Shown: positions 24,456 through 36,495, counted from the first letter of the stretch. The stretch: 64,000 bases of DNA from Talinum fruticosum (GCA_021018815.1 JAITYX010000055.1:806001-870000), one strand, 5' to 3'. The notes: generated by a model not told the origin, from the sequence alone. A program made the numbers and translations.

Positions 24456-27400
24456 TTAGTGTCTCTTCTGCTGAGGTTTCCTACTTCTTCTTCCCCTCGC
24501 TTGGTCTTCCCTGCCTAGGATTTTCATAGCGAGTCTGTTCAGATGTTTGCCGTACCATCTTCTCCATCTCTTGATGTAAACAAGAGTCCCAATAAAGATT
24601 GTCAAGCCAACAGGAAATCCCACTCCTGCACCCTTCAGCATCCACTCCACTTGGCTCTTAGTACACCATTGTGATCCATCTGGAGATGTTGGTGGTACTG
24701 GTCTTGGAGCATGTATAGGTGTCAATGGTGGGCCATATAATCCTGGGTTACCTTGGTATGAAGAGGCATCGAATGACTGAAGTTGTGTGCTTGTTGGGAT
24801 CAGCCCTGTCAGCTTGTTGAAAGACAGGTTCAAGTATTGGAGGAAATTTAAGTTTGCAAGTTCTCGAGGTATACTCCCACTGAGGGAGTTACATGAGAGG
24901 TCTAGTGATTCAAGCTGGCTCAGATTACCAAATGATCTTGGAATATTGCCTGAAAGAGTATTGTGAGAAAGGTTGAGAACTATAAGAGCATTCAGATTAC
25001 CCAACTCTCTAGGTATCTCCCCATGAAATGCATTGTTTGATAAGTCTATGCTGGTAAGTATTGTAAGTATCTTTTGAAGTTCAAGCACATTGCCTTTCAG
25101 TGTAAGCATTATCACATCTTGGTAGTACATAGTTGTGGCCTCTGAGTAATACTGTAGGTGGTCTGATTTTGATTGCAGTTCCTTTGTTCGAGTCATCATC
25201 GATCTCCACTTGGGTTTAAATTGTGAAGTGATTTCACCACCGAAGTGATTGGAAGCAAGGTCCAGTATTTGCAGCAATGGCCAAATTGAGTCTTTCGTAA
25301 GACATGCCACAGTTCCACTGAATTTATTGGATCTTAGAATGAGAACTTGCAACTTAGACAGGGTATTCAGCTCGCAAGGGAAGGTGTCATTTAACCGGTT
25401 ATTCCCAAGATCCAATACTTTCAGCTCTCTGCAGTTTGCAAGAGATCTTGGAATACGTCCTTGCAGAAAGTTCCCATTGAAATTCACAGTTTCCAATCTA
25501 CAACCTTTTCCAAATCCATCCGGGATAGTACCAGTTAAATTGTTCCCCCTCAAGTTTAGCACACCAAGATTTTGATTCATTGCGATTAGACAATATGGAA
25601 TAGACCCCTTTAAAAGGTTATCTCCTAGGTCAAGAACATCAAGCTTTGTGGTGTTGCATAATGACTGAGGTATTCTCCCATGTATGCTATTCTTTGCAAT
25701 GGACAAATACACAACAGAAGAGAGATTATAGCCGAACCTGGGGCTGATGGAAGTGAAATTGTTGTTTGACCAATCCAAATATCCTGTTGCTCCTTTGGGA
25801 GATGGCACATATGGAAGTTCACCTTGAAGGTTGTTGGAATGGAGGTCAAGGACCAGCAAAGTTGGAGAATATGGAATAGGGTGTTCGAGGTCAACGAAGT
25901 TGTTGTAAGAAAGGTTCAAGTAGTAGAGACTGTCACCGATGTTCCATATCCATTTGGGCACCGCGCCTTGGATACGATTCTTTGAAAGATCGAGTGCATT
26001 CAAGTGTGCTTGAGATCTTAGAAATTCAGGCACGGCATCCAAATTACAAGACCTCAGTCCTAAGGTGCTGAGCTGGGGATAAAGGACATTTTTGGCTGTA
26101 TGGTTACCGCTAGCATCAACTGACAAGCTGTTATCTGAAAGATCAAGATCTGTAAGGCTAGGCAGAAGGTGAAGAATTTCATTCAGCTCTACTGTGCCAT
26201 TGAATTTGTTTCCAGCAAGGTCTAATGTCTCAAGCCTTCTTAATTGGAAAAGGGATTTCGGGACATGTCCTTCCAAGTTGTTTCTGGCCAAACGTAGAGT
26301 CTTTAACATTGAAGAAGGTATGCTTTCAAACTCATTCAATTGCCCACTGAATTCGTTGTCTGACACATCTACTTCCTCAAGTGATGGCAAGGAAAACAGC
26401 GATCCAGGAATACTGCCACTCAACGAATTATTCCCCAACTGAAGTGACACCAAATTCAGGAGGTTTCCCCAATCTGTGGAGGTGATGGAGCCATTTAAGC
26501 TGTTGGAACCCAAACTTATGCTTGTCATATTCTTCATCGATGAAAATGATGGTATCGAACCAGAAAAATTGTTGCCAGCAAAGAGATCCAAGTACTCTAG
26601 TTCATTGAGACTTGCAAACGAAAATGGGATGACTCCGTAAAAATGACACCGCGAAAGATCAAGTACTCGGAGCTTCTTTAGGTTCCCAACTGAATTGGGG
26701 AGTAACCCGAAAATTCTGTACTTGTGAGCTGTAAGCTCTGGAGAGATGCATTTGGCAGAAAATCTGGCAAAGTCCCTCGTAACATGACATTATATGATAA
26801 GTCAACAACTGTTAGTGTTGGTATCTGAAAAATTTTCCGAGGAAATCTCCCTATTAACCCACAATAGCTTAGTCTTAATGTCGTCAGGTTTTTTAAAGTG
26901 GCGAAAAAATTTGGTAGCGGGCCTGACAAGTTGTTTTGATCTAGGATGATCACGGAAAGAGCATGTAGTTTTGCAACTGACTGAGGAATTTCACCAGTCA
27001 GGTTACAATTAAGCATGCTTAAGATTTGGATTTGGGGGCAGACGACGATAATGTGTCCCACCATTCCTTGCCATTGACTGATATATGGGCCTCATCAAGA
27101 TAGAGTTCTCTTAAGTTTGTCATGTTTTCAATGATTGGTACTAAATTCGGGCTTTTAACCTGTACAATAAAGATAACCTGTCAAGAAAAAAAGCATCGAA
27201 CAATATATCCAAAACTTGTAATTCTACAGGTACCTGCCCTAGGAAGCCTGCGTTGGACAAGTTGAGGTAAGTCAAGTTCGAGAGTTTGCCCAGTGCCAAC
27301 GGTATATCATAGTTATATGCCAAATTCAATCTCCTTAGAGACTGGATTTGGAACAAACTGCTTGAGTCGTCAATACCTCCCCAGAATCCCTCCAAACTCA

Positions 27401-27704
27401 AATCCAACCCAATGACTTGACCAGTTGAAGGATCACAAGTGATGCCACTCCAGAGGCAGCAATCGATGCTTGCATTCCACCCCGCCAACTTAGAGGAGAG
27501 TAAGCGTTGTTTGAGCTTGAGCGTGTCACGTAATTCGAGGAGTAGGGACTCGTGATCATCGAGACACAGGCCAGAAACAGAACCGGTATCGATGCAGTAG
27601 GTGTGAAGGAATGCAAAGATGAATAACAGAGAATAAGGCCATGAGGTAAGTGATGGAGTTTTCATTGTAAAGGGCTGTGTTTGAAGAGAAGAGAGTAAGG
27701 CCAT
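24456..27704 (-). pseudogene. LRR receptor-like protein (RLP, Ve/Cf class), three frame breaks
   Basis: Reading the frames in succession gives about 1,070-1,083 residues. They comprise a signal peptide (SLLFIFAFLHTYC), an LRR N-cap with CCLWSGITCD, more than twenty extracellular LRRs, one membrane segment (GVGFPVGLTIFIGTLVYI) and a short basic tail without a kinase. That is the normal layout of an RLP, a cell-surface receptor that signals through partner kinases, often in immunity. Start is 27704, or 27665 (MKTPSL), which puts the signal peptide nearer the N-terminus. The frame slips by one missing base near 27160, at a C5 run at 27035-27039, and near 26706 (GGG). The last 711 residues (26591-24456) are uninterrupted. 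The first break could instead be a small intron, since CAG|GTACCT and TTGACAG|GTT flank it. It is either a young pseudogene or an intact gene with assembly errors. Confidence 0.8.
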
Positions 27705-30060
27705 AAACTATATTATGAAGGGATATATCATGACATCTGCAGGAAGCTAATTCATACTGGATTGATACAGAACAAGCGGAGACTTTTTCTTGTAGTTGTG
27801 GGGGTAGTTGTTCCGTATCCATTCATCTCACAACAGGTGTTCTTAACAGTTATTGCAAGTGAGAGACAATAGTATCCATTTAATTTTGGTTCAATAACTC
27901 AAATTGAGTGAAAAATTATCATGGTTTGCACTAATTTCTCTAAAATATATCCTACTTCAGATTTAAGGGAACTAACATAGGATTTCCTACAATTTAGAGG
28001 TAAGACTGTTACATGCGATTTCCTACATTGTGCTTGGGGGGACTGTTGGGGTATGAACTTATTATTTTCTCTCATTCTTTTATTAAGTAATTTGCTACTT
28101 TGAGCTTTGTGATAATCTAAGGCTCTCACTAATAAAAAGTATACTGGCTCATTGTGATTGGTTTTTAGTCAAAATCCCTTATTTTCGTAGTGATATTTTC
28201 CATCTAATGTGTTTGCAACATGATTATAGCAGATAGTATGTATGTTTAGTCAAGAGCTTGTTTTGTTTAGCTTTATATTTTTAGCAAATAGTTTGATTAG
28301 TGGGTGATCCTCTTGTATGTTGTATTGGTCTCATGGCATTCATAGCCGATATTTTATGTCTGATGTTCCATATTATTGATCATGGAAAAAGAAAAGGACA
28401 TATAAATAATAATGCAAATATGACCATTTCCACAAGTTCAAAAATTTTGGCCAAATAACACGTTACATTTATTGTCCTCAGTTCAATTTGTGTTACTTCT
28501 TTTTCATCACTAAAGATTGTAAGTATTCGTCTCTCTATTGGTAGATAGGATTTGAATTTCGTATCCACTCTCTCTATGGTATGCTAGGACCACGCTCTGC
28601 TTTTAGGGTTCAAACGTCAATAATACGATAGTTAAAAATAAATCTTGGTGTTCCGATGTTTGGACTTATTTATATTCAAAAATAGATACTAAGAAAAATT
28701 AATATCTTTAACCTCAATTTTGACTAACCGTTAGCTTTTTTTAATAGTAATTATTGAGAATAAATAGGCCTAGGGATTGAACATTGACGCCTAATTTTGA
28801 AGGTTAAATTATTAGTATCTAAAAGTTTAAATTATCGACATCCAAAAATCTCTTGTTTTTATTATTATTGTAAACTGCTAATGAGCAATTTGGTATTGAC
28901 CTAATATACCATTTAAAACAAACTAATTGATTTGGGCCATTTGAAGGTCTCATGTGATCTCATCCCACTTTACTAGAAAAATTTTAAATAGTACGTGCTT
29001 CACGATTCAACAAGGACTAGGGATTTTTTTATCATCGAGATATTTATCATCTACACAATTATATTGCAGTTTTGAAATTATATTTCAAGATATTATAAAT
29101 CTAAAGCTTTCTATTCATTCATATTGCTCCTAAAACCCTGTATTTTTGCTCCAAAAAATCGCACTCCCACATATTCCGGGACTATAGACGAAGAATCCTG
29201 ATATAAACTGGGCTAAGCAGAAAAGGTGTACATACAATGATACATTAGTGGTCTATGTATGAATGCAAATATGAGTAGGGAATAAAACCATGAGGCAACA
29301 AGTATTGGGTTTTTCCATGTTAAGGCCTAAAAAGCTTTTTCCCTCTTTGTTTTTGGTATTCCATCCAAGCAAATCAAAATTCTTTAGATTCCCTAATCCC
29401 TATAATTTTTCTCATCTCTATTTTTCCAGGTGAAACCTAACATGATGCAGGTGTATTACAGAATCAAAACCAGCAGAGCAACAACATTCCTTGACTTTTC
29501 ACAAAAGCTTTTAACCTAATCTACCTGGAAAATTCTCATAATTTTCAGTCCAATTAAATCTAAAACCGAAGATCTATTATTACTGAGATGGGATTATTAA
29601 AAAGGCATTGGCTCGGGTAATTCGAAGCTGATAGTTTTTGTTTCCTGTATCATAAGGTGGGGAGTTTCTTGGTTGGGGTATTAAGAGCATCCTAATTTGT
29701 AGCGAATAAATTTACGATTAGATAAAAGCAAATTTACTTATTTTAAGTCAAATTAAGATGAGATTAAAATGAGATTCACCCATTTTAAATCAAATCAAAA
29801 TGAGGTTTGATATTTTTTAAAATCGAGATCTGACATATTAATCAAGAAAACAATCAGTCTGATCAAGTTTAGGTACCAACCAAAAGAACCCTTTTTAAGC
29901 ACTGAGGGGTTGCCTTAGCCGTTGCACTAACTAACATTTAAAAATTCAAAAAGGTGACGAGGTAACTTCGAGAGCATGGATGACACCCTTGTTCTTGCGT
30001 ACAGAATCTAATTCTCCAGAAAAGACTCTTTAATCTCCTCTTTAAATCCTCCATCTCTCC
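27705..30060. other. Intergenic, RLP upstream region; no gene seen
   Basis: AT-rich and low in coding potential on both strands. The first few hundred bases should contain the promoter of the receptor-like protein gene, but I found no convincing TATA box at a suitable distance. No repeats or RNA genes were recognised. Confidence 0.5.
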
Positions 30061-30125
30061 CTCTCTCTCTCCTCACTTCCTTCAATTCCTTTCAACCTCT
30101 CTCTCTCTCTCTAGATCACAAGATC

Positions 30126-30322
30126 ATGGGGCAGCTGGTGGTGGTGATATCTCTGCCATTGATATTACTCTGCATATTACTGGGACTGGGATGTTACTTC
30201 CTTGGCAGGAGAAGAGGAAGACATGAATTCCGATCAGTGGGAGCCCCGACACCGCCACCCGGGCGGCCGTATCCTTCCCCAACTCCCCTGCTCCTCCTCC
30301 TCACTCCAAGCCACCCGTTTGA
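30126..30322 (+). pseudogene. Small one-pass membrane protein, one frame break
   Basis: The ATG follows a CT-rich leader (30055-30115). The N-terminus MGQLVVVISLPLILLCILLG is a hydrophobic membrane segment followed by LGCYFLGRRRGR and then APTPPPG. In the second frame downstream, AAVSFPNSPAPPPHSKPPV runs to a TGA at 30320-30322. Joined across one missing G in GGG (30261-30263), these give about 65 residues. I recall a plant family of this size with the same order: hydrophobic start, CYFLG, a basic patch, VP-PPPG and a Pro/Ser tail. Its function is unknown to me. Without the break the plus frame would run on to 30380 with an unlike tail. It is either a pseudogene or a homopolymer error. Confidence 0.6.
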
Positions 30323-31215
30323 AAAACAGCGGATTTCAAACTCAATTGTTTTCTTCTCTTTTTGTTTCTGTGGGATTTGAGGATTTGGGTTGTGTTTAAA
30401 TGTTTAAGTTTGATTGATTTTGGGTTCACTTTATTGTTGTGATATCATATATATCATGGATTGATGCATTGTATTGTATTTGTGTATTCTTTTTTGATGG
30501 TTTTATGATTTATGAAAAGCATAGTGTTGTCTCCAAATTTGCTGTAGTACTCCATATTATGATGATGTGGTAATAACAAGGATTTGCCTTTTTCGTATTT
30601 TATATTTATAAACTAATAGGTAATTTTTGTTACTTTTCAAATAATTATATTAATTAAAAAAATTATGAGTCGGACATTAATGGATTAGTTGGCGTGATCG
30701 ATATCTCCCCTTCCTCCGTCCATTAATAATCTCCATATTATACTCCTACATAAGTCAGTAGAGTGAGCAGTTTAGCTATACATAAAACGATGTATATAGC
30801 ACGAGTATATAAATCATTAAGAAACGAGGAATACTCGTTAAACCCCTCTTTATGCTATGTCTTTTCCTTTATAAGGTGTGTCATCTGTCATGATTATAGC
30901 AATATAATGAGGGGTTTATCTCAGCTGTGATCCTAACTCCATACAAGTAAATGGCACTTTCTCTTCTCGATTGAATGAAGGTTACCATCTGATTAATGTA
31001 GGGGCAACTAACCAATCATCTTAACTCCATAATTTGCACTTCACATCAGAGTAATTTAATTTAATTTTCAAAATCAAAACCTTGGCCTTATCACTCAGTC
31101 TTTGAATATTAGCAACAGCTATTCGATAAACTCAAAAAAGGTGAAAAAATATTTTACCGAAAATGTTTCTGAACTTTTAATAGTAGGAAGAGAGCAACCA
31201 AAAAAATTACAAAAA
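30323..31215. other. Intergenic, no gene seen
   Basis: AT-rich sequence that includes the 3' side of the small membrane protein gene. The A-rich bases just before 31216 act as the pol III terminator for the minus-strand tRNA. Confidence 0.5.
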
Positions 31216-31240
31216 TGCGGTGAGCGTGGATCGAACACGC

Positions 31241-31283
<43 letters not shown>

Positions 31284-31288
31284 CCCGC
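31216..31288 (-). tRNA. tRNA-Phe (GAA), copy 1
   Basis: 73 nt, intronless, full cloverleaf. The acceptor stem GCGGGGA pairs with TCACCGC before discriminator A; the D arm is GCTCAGTTGGGAGAGC, the anticodon loop CTGAAGA, and the T arm GTTCGATCC. The A box (TAGCTCAGTTGG) and B box (GGTTCGATCC-like) are intact. A T-run follows directly on the minus strand, as needed for pol III termination. It is the first member of a three-copy cassette array. Confidence 0.97.
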
Positions 31289-31643
31289 TTACTGATGCTT
31301 TTTAAGTATATTATTTATTTAATCTGTGCATGAATTCCCCCGATTTCATTTCGGCAACGTTTATTCGCTTCTCCGTCACATTATTTTTCTTTATATATAT
31401 ATATATATTTTTTGTTTCGCCCTTTATTTTCACAACCATACTAAGGAGCAGATATAATTAAATCATGCAATTGGAGTAGAGATTGTATATATTTTGGTAG
31501 CAAATGGCAATCATAAGCTTAGTGTGAACTTAATTTTTGATATTCATGTTATAAGTGGTCGGTTTTCCATGAAAATAAATCAATCCATAATATTAAATCT
31601 CCCAAGGATGTAAGCTAATTCTAGGGTTTATTAATTATTATTG

Positions 31644-31682
<39 letters not shown>

Positions 31683-31971
31683 CTCGGACGGTGAAGTCTA
31701 AAGTGAGATTTGAAAGTGAGGTTTAGAGGTATGATATAAAATTTTGTAAAAAATTACATATAATTGATGCGTGTCGGGCATGTTCTTAACTTAGGTGATA
31801 GATTATGTGAGGCATATATTATCTCACACTTGACATTTACGCCTGATTATGGGCATTCGTATGAGAGGATAACTAAAATTTTGGAGTAGATCCGATCTAT
31901 ACTCAATTCGTTAAGTCTATTCGGATAAGGAGTCTACGAGTTCAAAACTTAGTTATACATTAAAAAAATGG

Positions 31972-32042
<71 letters not shown>

Positions 32043-32600
32043 TTTATTGCTTGACATAAATGAAATGGAGTATTTATTATATTAGAAAAAGGCAATTAGG
32101 AAAGGATTGGGAAAAGTGGGATTAGCTTAAAAGGCAAAGGACAAGCTGAGAAGCACATGGAAACTAAGCCGAGGTGGTTTGATTTTTCAAGATGCCGTCG
32201 ATTAATTTCAAGATCCCTTCCCTTTTCTCCACTCCACCCAAAAGTCATGCTTGATGCTTTCTAAAATTCTTTATATATGAAAAAAACTCTGATCAGAAAG
32301 AGACAATGAGAGATGTTTATCTCATGAAAAATAATTATAAGCCTACTTTTTATATATATAAGAATCGATATATAAGCCGCAAAAACTTTAATTTTTCACA
32401 AAAATGTCTCACTGTTATAAAATTCAAAATACAGAGTAATTTTGCTCGTACATAGGTCATATCTTTTTTTCTATTGGGCAATTTTTACTCTTCACCCCAT
32501 CTAACCTACAAAGTAACATAGATACATAAGATTATCTTGTTTGTTTGACAAAGAGAAAAGGTAGTTGGATTATACCAAATGTATCTTGAGCTCCATTATA
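31289..32600. other. Intergenic with two (TA)n tracts
   Basis: No gene. It contains TA microsatellites at about 31645-31679 and 31977-32039. Parts just right of the tRNA (TGCAATTGGAGTAG, near 31468) resemble the flank of tRNA-Phe copy 2, which supports a duplicated block. Confidence 0.6.
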
Positions 32601-32825
32601 TATCATCCAAAACATCGAACTACTTCATTTTAAATTTGGCTTGAATCAATTGAGGTTGAGTTGAAGATTCAAGACCTATATATAAATCCCCAAATCCAAG
32701 GGCATACACATGAGCAGGATAGTGAATAAAGCAAGTAAAAATATTTCCTCCTTTTTGGTATTTTTTTCTTGGGGGATATATTAATTTGTACAAATGTAAA
32801 ACCCAGCACTTCGGCAATGAAGCTC

Positions 32826-32992
32826 AGTGTTGGAGCCCTTTTGTGCGTGACAGTGTAAAAATTATTAAAATTTACGTATAAAAATTAATAAAATCGTTAA
32901 AGTTGACACGAGATAAAGAAATAATCAATACTTATAAAATTTAAAAATACTAAAAAAGTGACATCAACAAATAGATTTCTAGCTCTGCCATT
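32826..32992. mobile_element. 167-bp insertion with a 10-bp target-site duplication
   Basis: AATGAAGCTC occurs at 32816-32825 and again at 32993-33002, flanking a 167-bp AT-rich insert. The paralogous upstream region of the intact peptide gene (around 38040-38065) runs through this point without the insert, so it is an effectively empty site. Terminal inverted repeats are not clear. A 9-10 bp duplication would suit a Mutator-type MITE; a small SINE is possible. Confidence 0.6.
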
Positions 32993-33211
32993 AATGAAGC
33001 TCTAAGGCTTAACAAGGAGACTAATTCTACCCCAAAAACGAAACTAAATTTGTGGATCAGGTCAAGCTTGAGTTTGTTTTTCCGTACGGTTTTACTCTCA
33101 TTTAAACCCCGCAGTTTTGAAGTCACCCCCCCAAACATTTGGCTAGCTATGACATATACATATTGACATTTCTCTACCTTCTTCTTCTTTTTCTCCCCTT
33201 CAACCATCATC

Positions 33212-33560
33212 TATATATATACGTGAACCACTAAACTCCATGCCCATGCAAAACATGGGCAGTCTGTAAGGTGAACTGCTTGTACGTCATTTTTGCCTGT
33301 TACATTATTTTTTCGATTGAATTTCAACAAACATGGGCAGCAAGGACATTGGAGAGGGATGAGGATGAAAGCAGCAAGAACTGCTTGTCCCCCGTCGAAG
33401 GCGTGTCCATGTACCGAGGGAGGGGAGATGTGCAGTCGAAATAAGCAGCAATATATGGTGATTATGCTACCCATCTCCATGGACCAAGCGGTTCCCCTAA
33501 TCCTAATGGCAAGCTTGGCATTGTTGGACAAAATTATCAGCATAAACCAAGTCTAAACTC
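33212..33560 (+). pseudogene. Secreted-peptide gene, copy A (broken)
   Basis: Paralogue of the gene at 38363-38716, matching it from the promoter (CATCATCTATATATAT, TATA at about 33212-33220; CCCATGCAAAAC) through the coding region. The hydrophobic start NCLYVIFACYIIFSI is kept. An extra G after the ATG-equivalent (ATGGGCAG, about 33254) throws the start out of frame. The middle of the gene, including the LPKGPV block, is missing, and later frames end early. It cannot make the peptide seen in copy B. Confidence 0.8.
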
Positions 33561-33569
33561 TTGATTCAT

Positions 33570-33810
33570 AAATGTTGAATCAACAAGTTCGAAGTAAAAG
33601 TTTTTAGCCTTGCAGAGAGTAACCTTTTCTTTCTTTTTTGGGGTTATAGTTTCTGAGTTTCCCACAACTTATTCTTTCATCCCCCCTGGTCACTGTATAG
33701 TTTGAGAGACCGAAGAAAAAGGAATCTCACCACATTCTTTTAATTTTATCTAGTTTTTCTTGTTCACATTGGTAGAACTTATATATAAAAGCTTTTTAAA
33801 AAATTTTGCC
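33570..33810 (+). repeat. 3' flank of peptide copy A, shared block
   Basis: This contains CAACTTATTCTTTCATCC and ACTGTATAGTTTGAGA. Related sequence occurs at about 36190-36360 and, more weakly, 38760-38840. The block marks the downstream edge of the duplicated cassette. Confidence 0.6.
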
Positions 33811-33873
33811 TCAAAGTCACCCTCCCGGCGAGAAAAAAATAACATGTGACCTAGGAATACAGATACCATAAAA

Positions 33874-34300
33874 TGTAATACCCCAAAACACACCCTAGGA
33901 GTATTACATCGACAGAGTTCCTCAAAGAAACTCCCAAGGCTCGCTCAGGTGTTGACTTGGCTGTCTAAATCCAACTTAAAGGTAAAGAAGGTAATTTTTC
34001 CAAAAGAGTTTGACCTTTTCGAAAAATTCGGCAGACCATTTGTAATATGGACTATCTCCGAGGCGCTTAAACCTTAAAACTCTATATAAAAACCATAATA
34101 AAACTCAACGAGCCACACGTTCGGAGTACGCAACTCAACGAGCTACACGTTCGGAGTACGCAACTCAACGGCCACACGTCGGAGTATATTCACAACCACA
34201 AGATCAAATTCTAAACCGAGTTACAATCCAAGGTACAAACTAAGTTACAACCGCTAAGAACAAAATTACCAGAGATGGAAATTCCCGACTAATCGGAGCC
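33874..34300 (+). mobile_element. LTR-like dispersed repeat beginning in a terminal hairpin, copy 2
   Basis: It begins TGTAATACCCC...AGGAGTATTACA (33874-33908), the reverse complement of the end at 6295-6329. It continues with three tandem copies of a unit containing CAACTCAACG-GCCACACG-TCGGAGTA (about 34105-34185), also seen inverted near 6040-6100. No coding region is attached. Probably a solo LTR or fragment. Confidence 0.55.
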
Positions 34301-34429
34301 ACTAATTAATACTTGCACAAGTTATTATACTAGTTAAAAATTAAAATTAATAGTTAAATCTTATGATAAATATTTATACATTATACTCCGTGCTAATTCT
34401 AAAAGTGTGACAATCCCAACACCCAGCAT

Positions 34430-34700
34430 TAGCAAAATTCAAGTTTGGGTTAAAATCGAGTTGAAAAAATCGGTAATTGGATAAAATTTTTTGTCCGATA
34501 CCCATTTTTTCAGTTTCAAACAAGCGTAAATTCGAGTTAAAATAGGATTCAGACAGTAGGAATAGGAAAATTTTATGTTCGAATTTAAAATTCGGACAAA
34601 AAGTCGTACCTGCACCCAATTTTTCTGGTCAAAATCGGGTTAGAAAATTTTATGTCCGAATTGTCCGAAAAAGTCGTACCCGGATGTGTATTGTGACAAT
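34430..34700. repeat. Dispersed repeat rich in TCCGAATT words, copy 1
   Basis: This shares AAAATTTTATGT-CGAATTTAAAATTCG and nearby words with 48630-48860, each with internal near-repeats of the same phrase. It is non-coding and probably a transposon fragment of unknown type. The rest of 34700-35345 shows no gene; a local near-duplication of GGATTAGGGCTTCTTGGAG lies at about 34907 and 34965. Confidence 0.6.
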
Positions 34701-35344
34701 GTTGAGCTTTGGGCCAATATGTAAAATTTGGGCTAATATTCTTGGTTTAAAACTTTAAACTCATAAGCTAATCCTTCCCATTGCTAGACAAATCGACCAG
34801 GACTCATAGCCATTATATACGGTTAATGGTGACGCGTTGGTAAAACAAAGCCCACTTCTTCTCATTAGAAGTATATCTCAGTCTGACGATTAATCTTTTT
34901 ATCTAGATTAGGGCTTCTTGGAGTTTATTAAAAGATTTAATAAAAGATTACTCTTTTTTTCTGGATTAGGGCTTCTTGGAGTTTATTAAAAAGATTTAAA
35001 TCGTCAAATAGTTGTAACTTAATTAGTCTAGAAATGGGAATTATTGTCGTTGTTGTTAGTTCTGGTGTTGACGAGGCTGTCTCCTAATCGGCGTTGAAGC
35101 CTTGAGCTTACTCACCTCTCGGATTATACCCGTCTCAAGGCGCAGTAATTTCTATTATCAAATTAATTTTGTCCTTTTTTATATCTCAAAGACTTATTCG
35201 AGAGTCCATTATATACGCCAAGTGAATAAAGTCCTTAGAAAAAGGAATATGGATCATACCTAGAGAACTCGGAGTAATCCTTCTAGTGAACTCTTCTCGT
35301 AAAAAAACATGGTATTGCCTCCTTCCTACCCCATTAAAAAAATA

Positions 35345-35656
35345 TAGCTCCAGTATTATATCTTAAATAAATTGCAGCAGAGAATAAAAAAAAAAGTAGC
35401 CCCAGTATTGTATCTTACATAAATTGCAGCAGAGAATACAAAAAAAAAAAAAAAAAAAAAAAAAGGTGAGAGAATTTTGGGAAAATGTGTATGCATAATT
35501 GCAACGAAGTACAAAAAAAAAAAAAGTAGCCCCAGTATTGTATCTTACATAAATTGCAGCAGAGAATACAAAAAAAAAAAAAAAAAAAAAAAAAGGTGAG
35601 AGAATTTTGGGAAAATGTGTATGCATAATTGCAACGAAGTACAAAAAAAAACAGCA
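35345..35656. repeat. Tandem 130-bp repeats with poly-A tracts
   Basis: Two full units (35397-35526 and 35527-35656) and one partial unit (from 35345) share TAGCCCCAGTATTGTATC and TGCAGCAGAGAATAC, a long A-run of about 20 or more bases, and GGTGAGAGAATTTTGGG. The period is 130 bp. The array ends directly beside tRNA-Phe copy 2. Its poly-A tracts give open but meaningless Phe-rich frames on the minus strand. Confidence 0.9.
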
Positions 35657-35659
35657 AAA

Positions 35660-35684
35660 TGCGGTGAGCGTGGATCGAACACGC

Positions 35685-35727
<43 letters not shown>

Positions 35728-35732
35728 CCCGC
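35660..35732 (-). tRNA. tRNA-Phe (GAA), copy 2
   Basis: Identical in sequence to the copy at 31216-31288 across 73 nt, with all stems and the GAA anticodon intact. T-runs follow on the minus strand (TTTT, then T9 after a short gap) and can stop pol III. The flanks differ more than the tRNA does, so selection or conversion seems to have held the tRNA constant. Confidence 0.97.
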
Positions 35733-36180
35733 TTGGTATTATTTAGTTCTTAAGATATGATTATTATAAAAATAAATTTTTGGGAAACGTGTACACTGCT
35801 GATTTCAGCGGGCTTTGTTATATTCGGCCTTTTTATTTTTCCGTTTTTGTTTCTCTCTTTGTTTTCAGGCTTATGAAACGAAGAGAAATGAATCATATAA
35901 TCACGCAGAGAGATATTATTCTGTAATTGGAGTACTCTGACGATTCATATGCATAATGTTAACTGAACATGAAAAAATAAACTATGATTCGGTTAATTTT
36001 TTATTTTAATAATCATTGTTGCATATGTTAACATCAATGATAAAACGTCGAGAGTTAAGAATTGGAAGTGAAGTTTGATTGTATTGATGAACAAACTTAT
36101 TAGCAGAGACAAAACTCTGACATACTCTTATAATTTCTTATGATAGAACTATAACTAACCACGTTAAAGTAATAAAAGCT
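35733..36180. other. Position where a peptide gene would be expected; none found
   Basis: In the other two cassettes the tRNA is followed by the secreted-peptide gene and then the shared 3' flank. Here the tRNA is followed after about 450 bases by the flank alone (36190-36360). No trace of the hydrophobic start or the LPKGPV region is visible. Confidence 0.55.
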
Positions 36181-36189
36181 TGAACTTCG

Positions 36190-36360
36190 AGTGTATACCA
36201 TATGTTTTTAACTTGTGGTTTCTCATAGTCTCCTATAACTTATTTTTTTCATTCCCTCTGGTACACAGTATAGTTTGAGATTAAAAAAACAACTTTTTAT
36301 CTTATCTTATATTCGCATTTGTAAAACTTATACATATAAAATCTCTCCAAATTTTTACTA
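36190..36360 (+). repeat. Orphan 3' flank of the peptide cassette
   Basis: TATAACTTATTTTTTTCATTCCCTCTGG and ACAGTATAGTTTGAGA correspond to the block downstream of peptide copy A at 33640-33710. It is left over from a cassette that lost its peptide gene. Confidence 0.55.
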
Positions 36361-36495
36361 ACTAATAGTAGAGGTATATTAAGAGATATATAAATATATA
36401 GTTATTTGGATACCATGCCGAAAATAACTTGAAACTACTCTTAATGAAATAAACGAAAACTATCAACAAGACCTATGTCTGCCCGATCTTTCAAC

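Noticed and set aside
35345..35656. CRISPR-like regular repeats
   Set aside because: The units are 130 bp, directly tandem without unique spacers, and the genome is a plant.
35363..35717. Phe-rich minus-strand open frames
   Set aside because: They come from poly-A tracts in tandem 130-bp repeats and overlap a tRNA gene.
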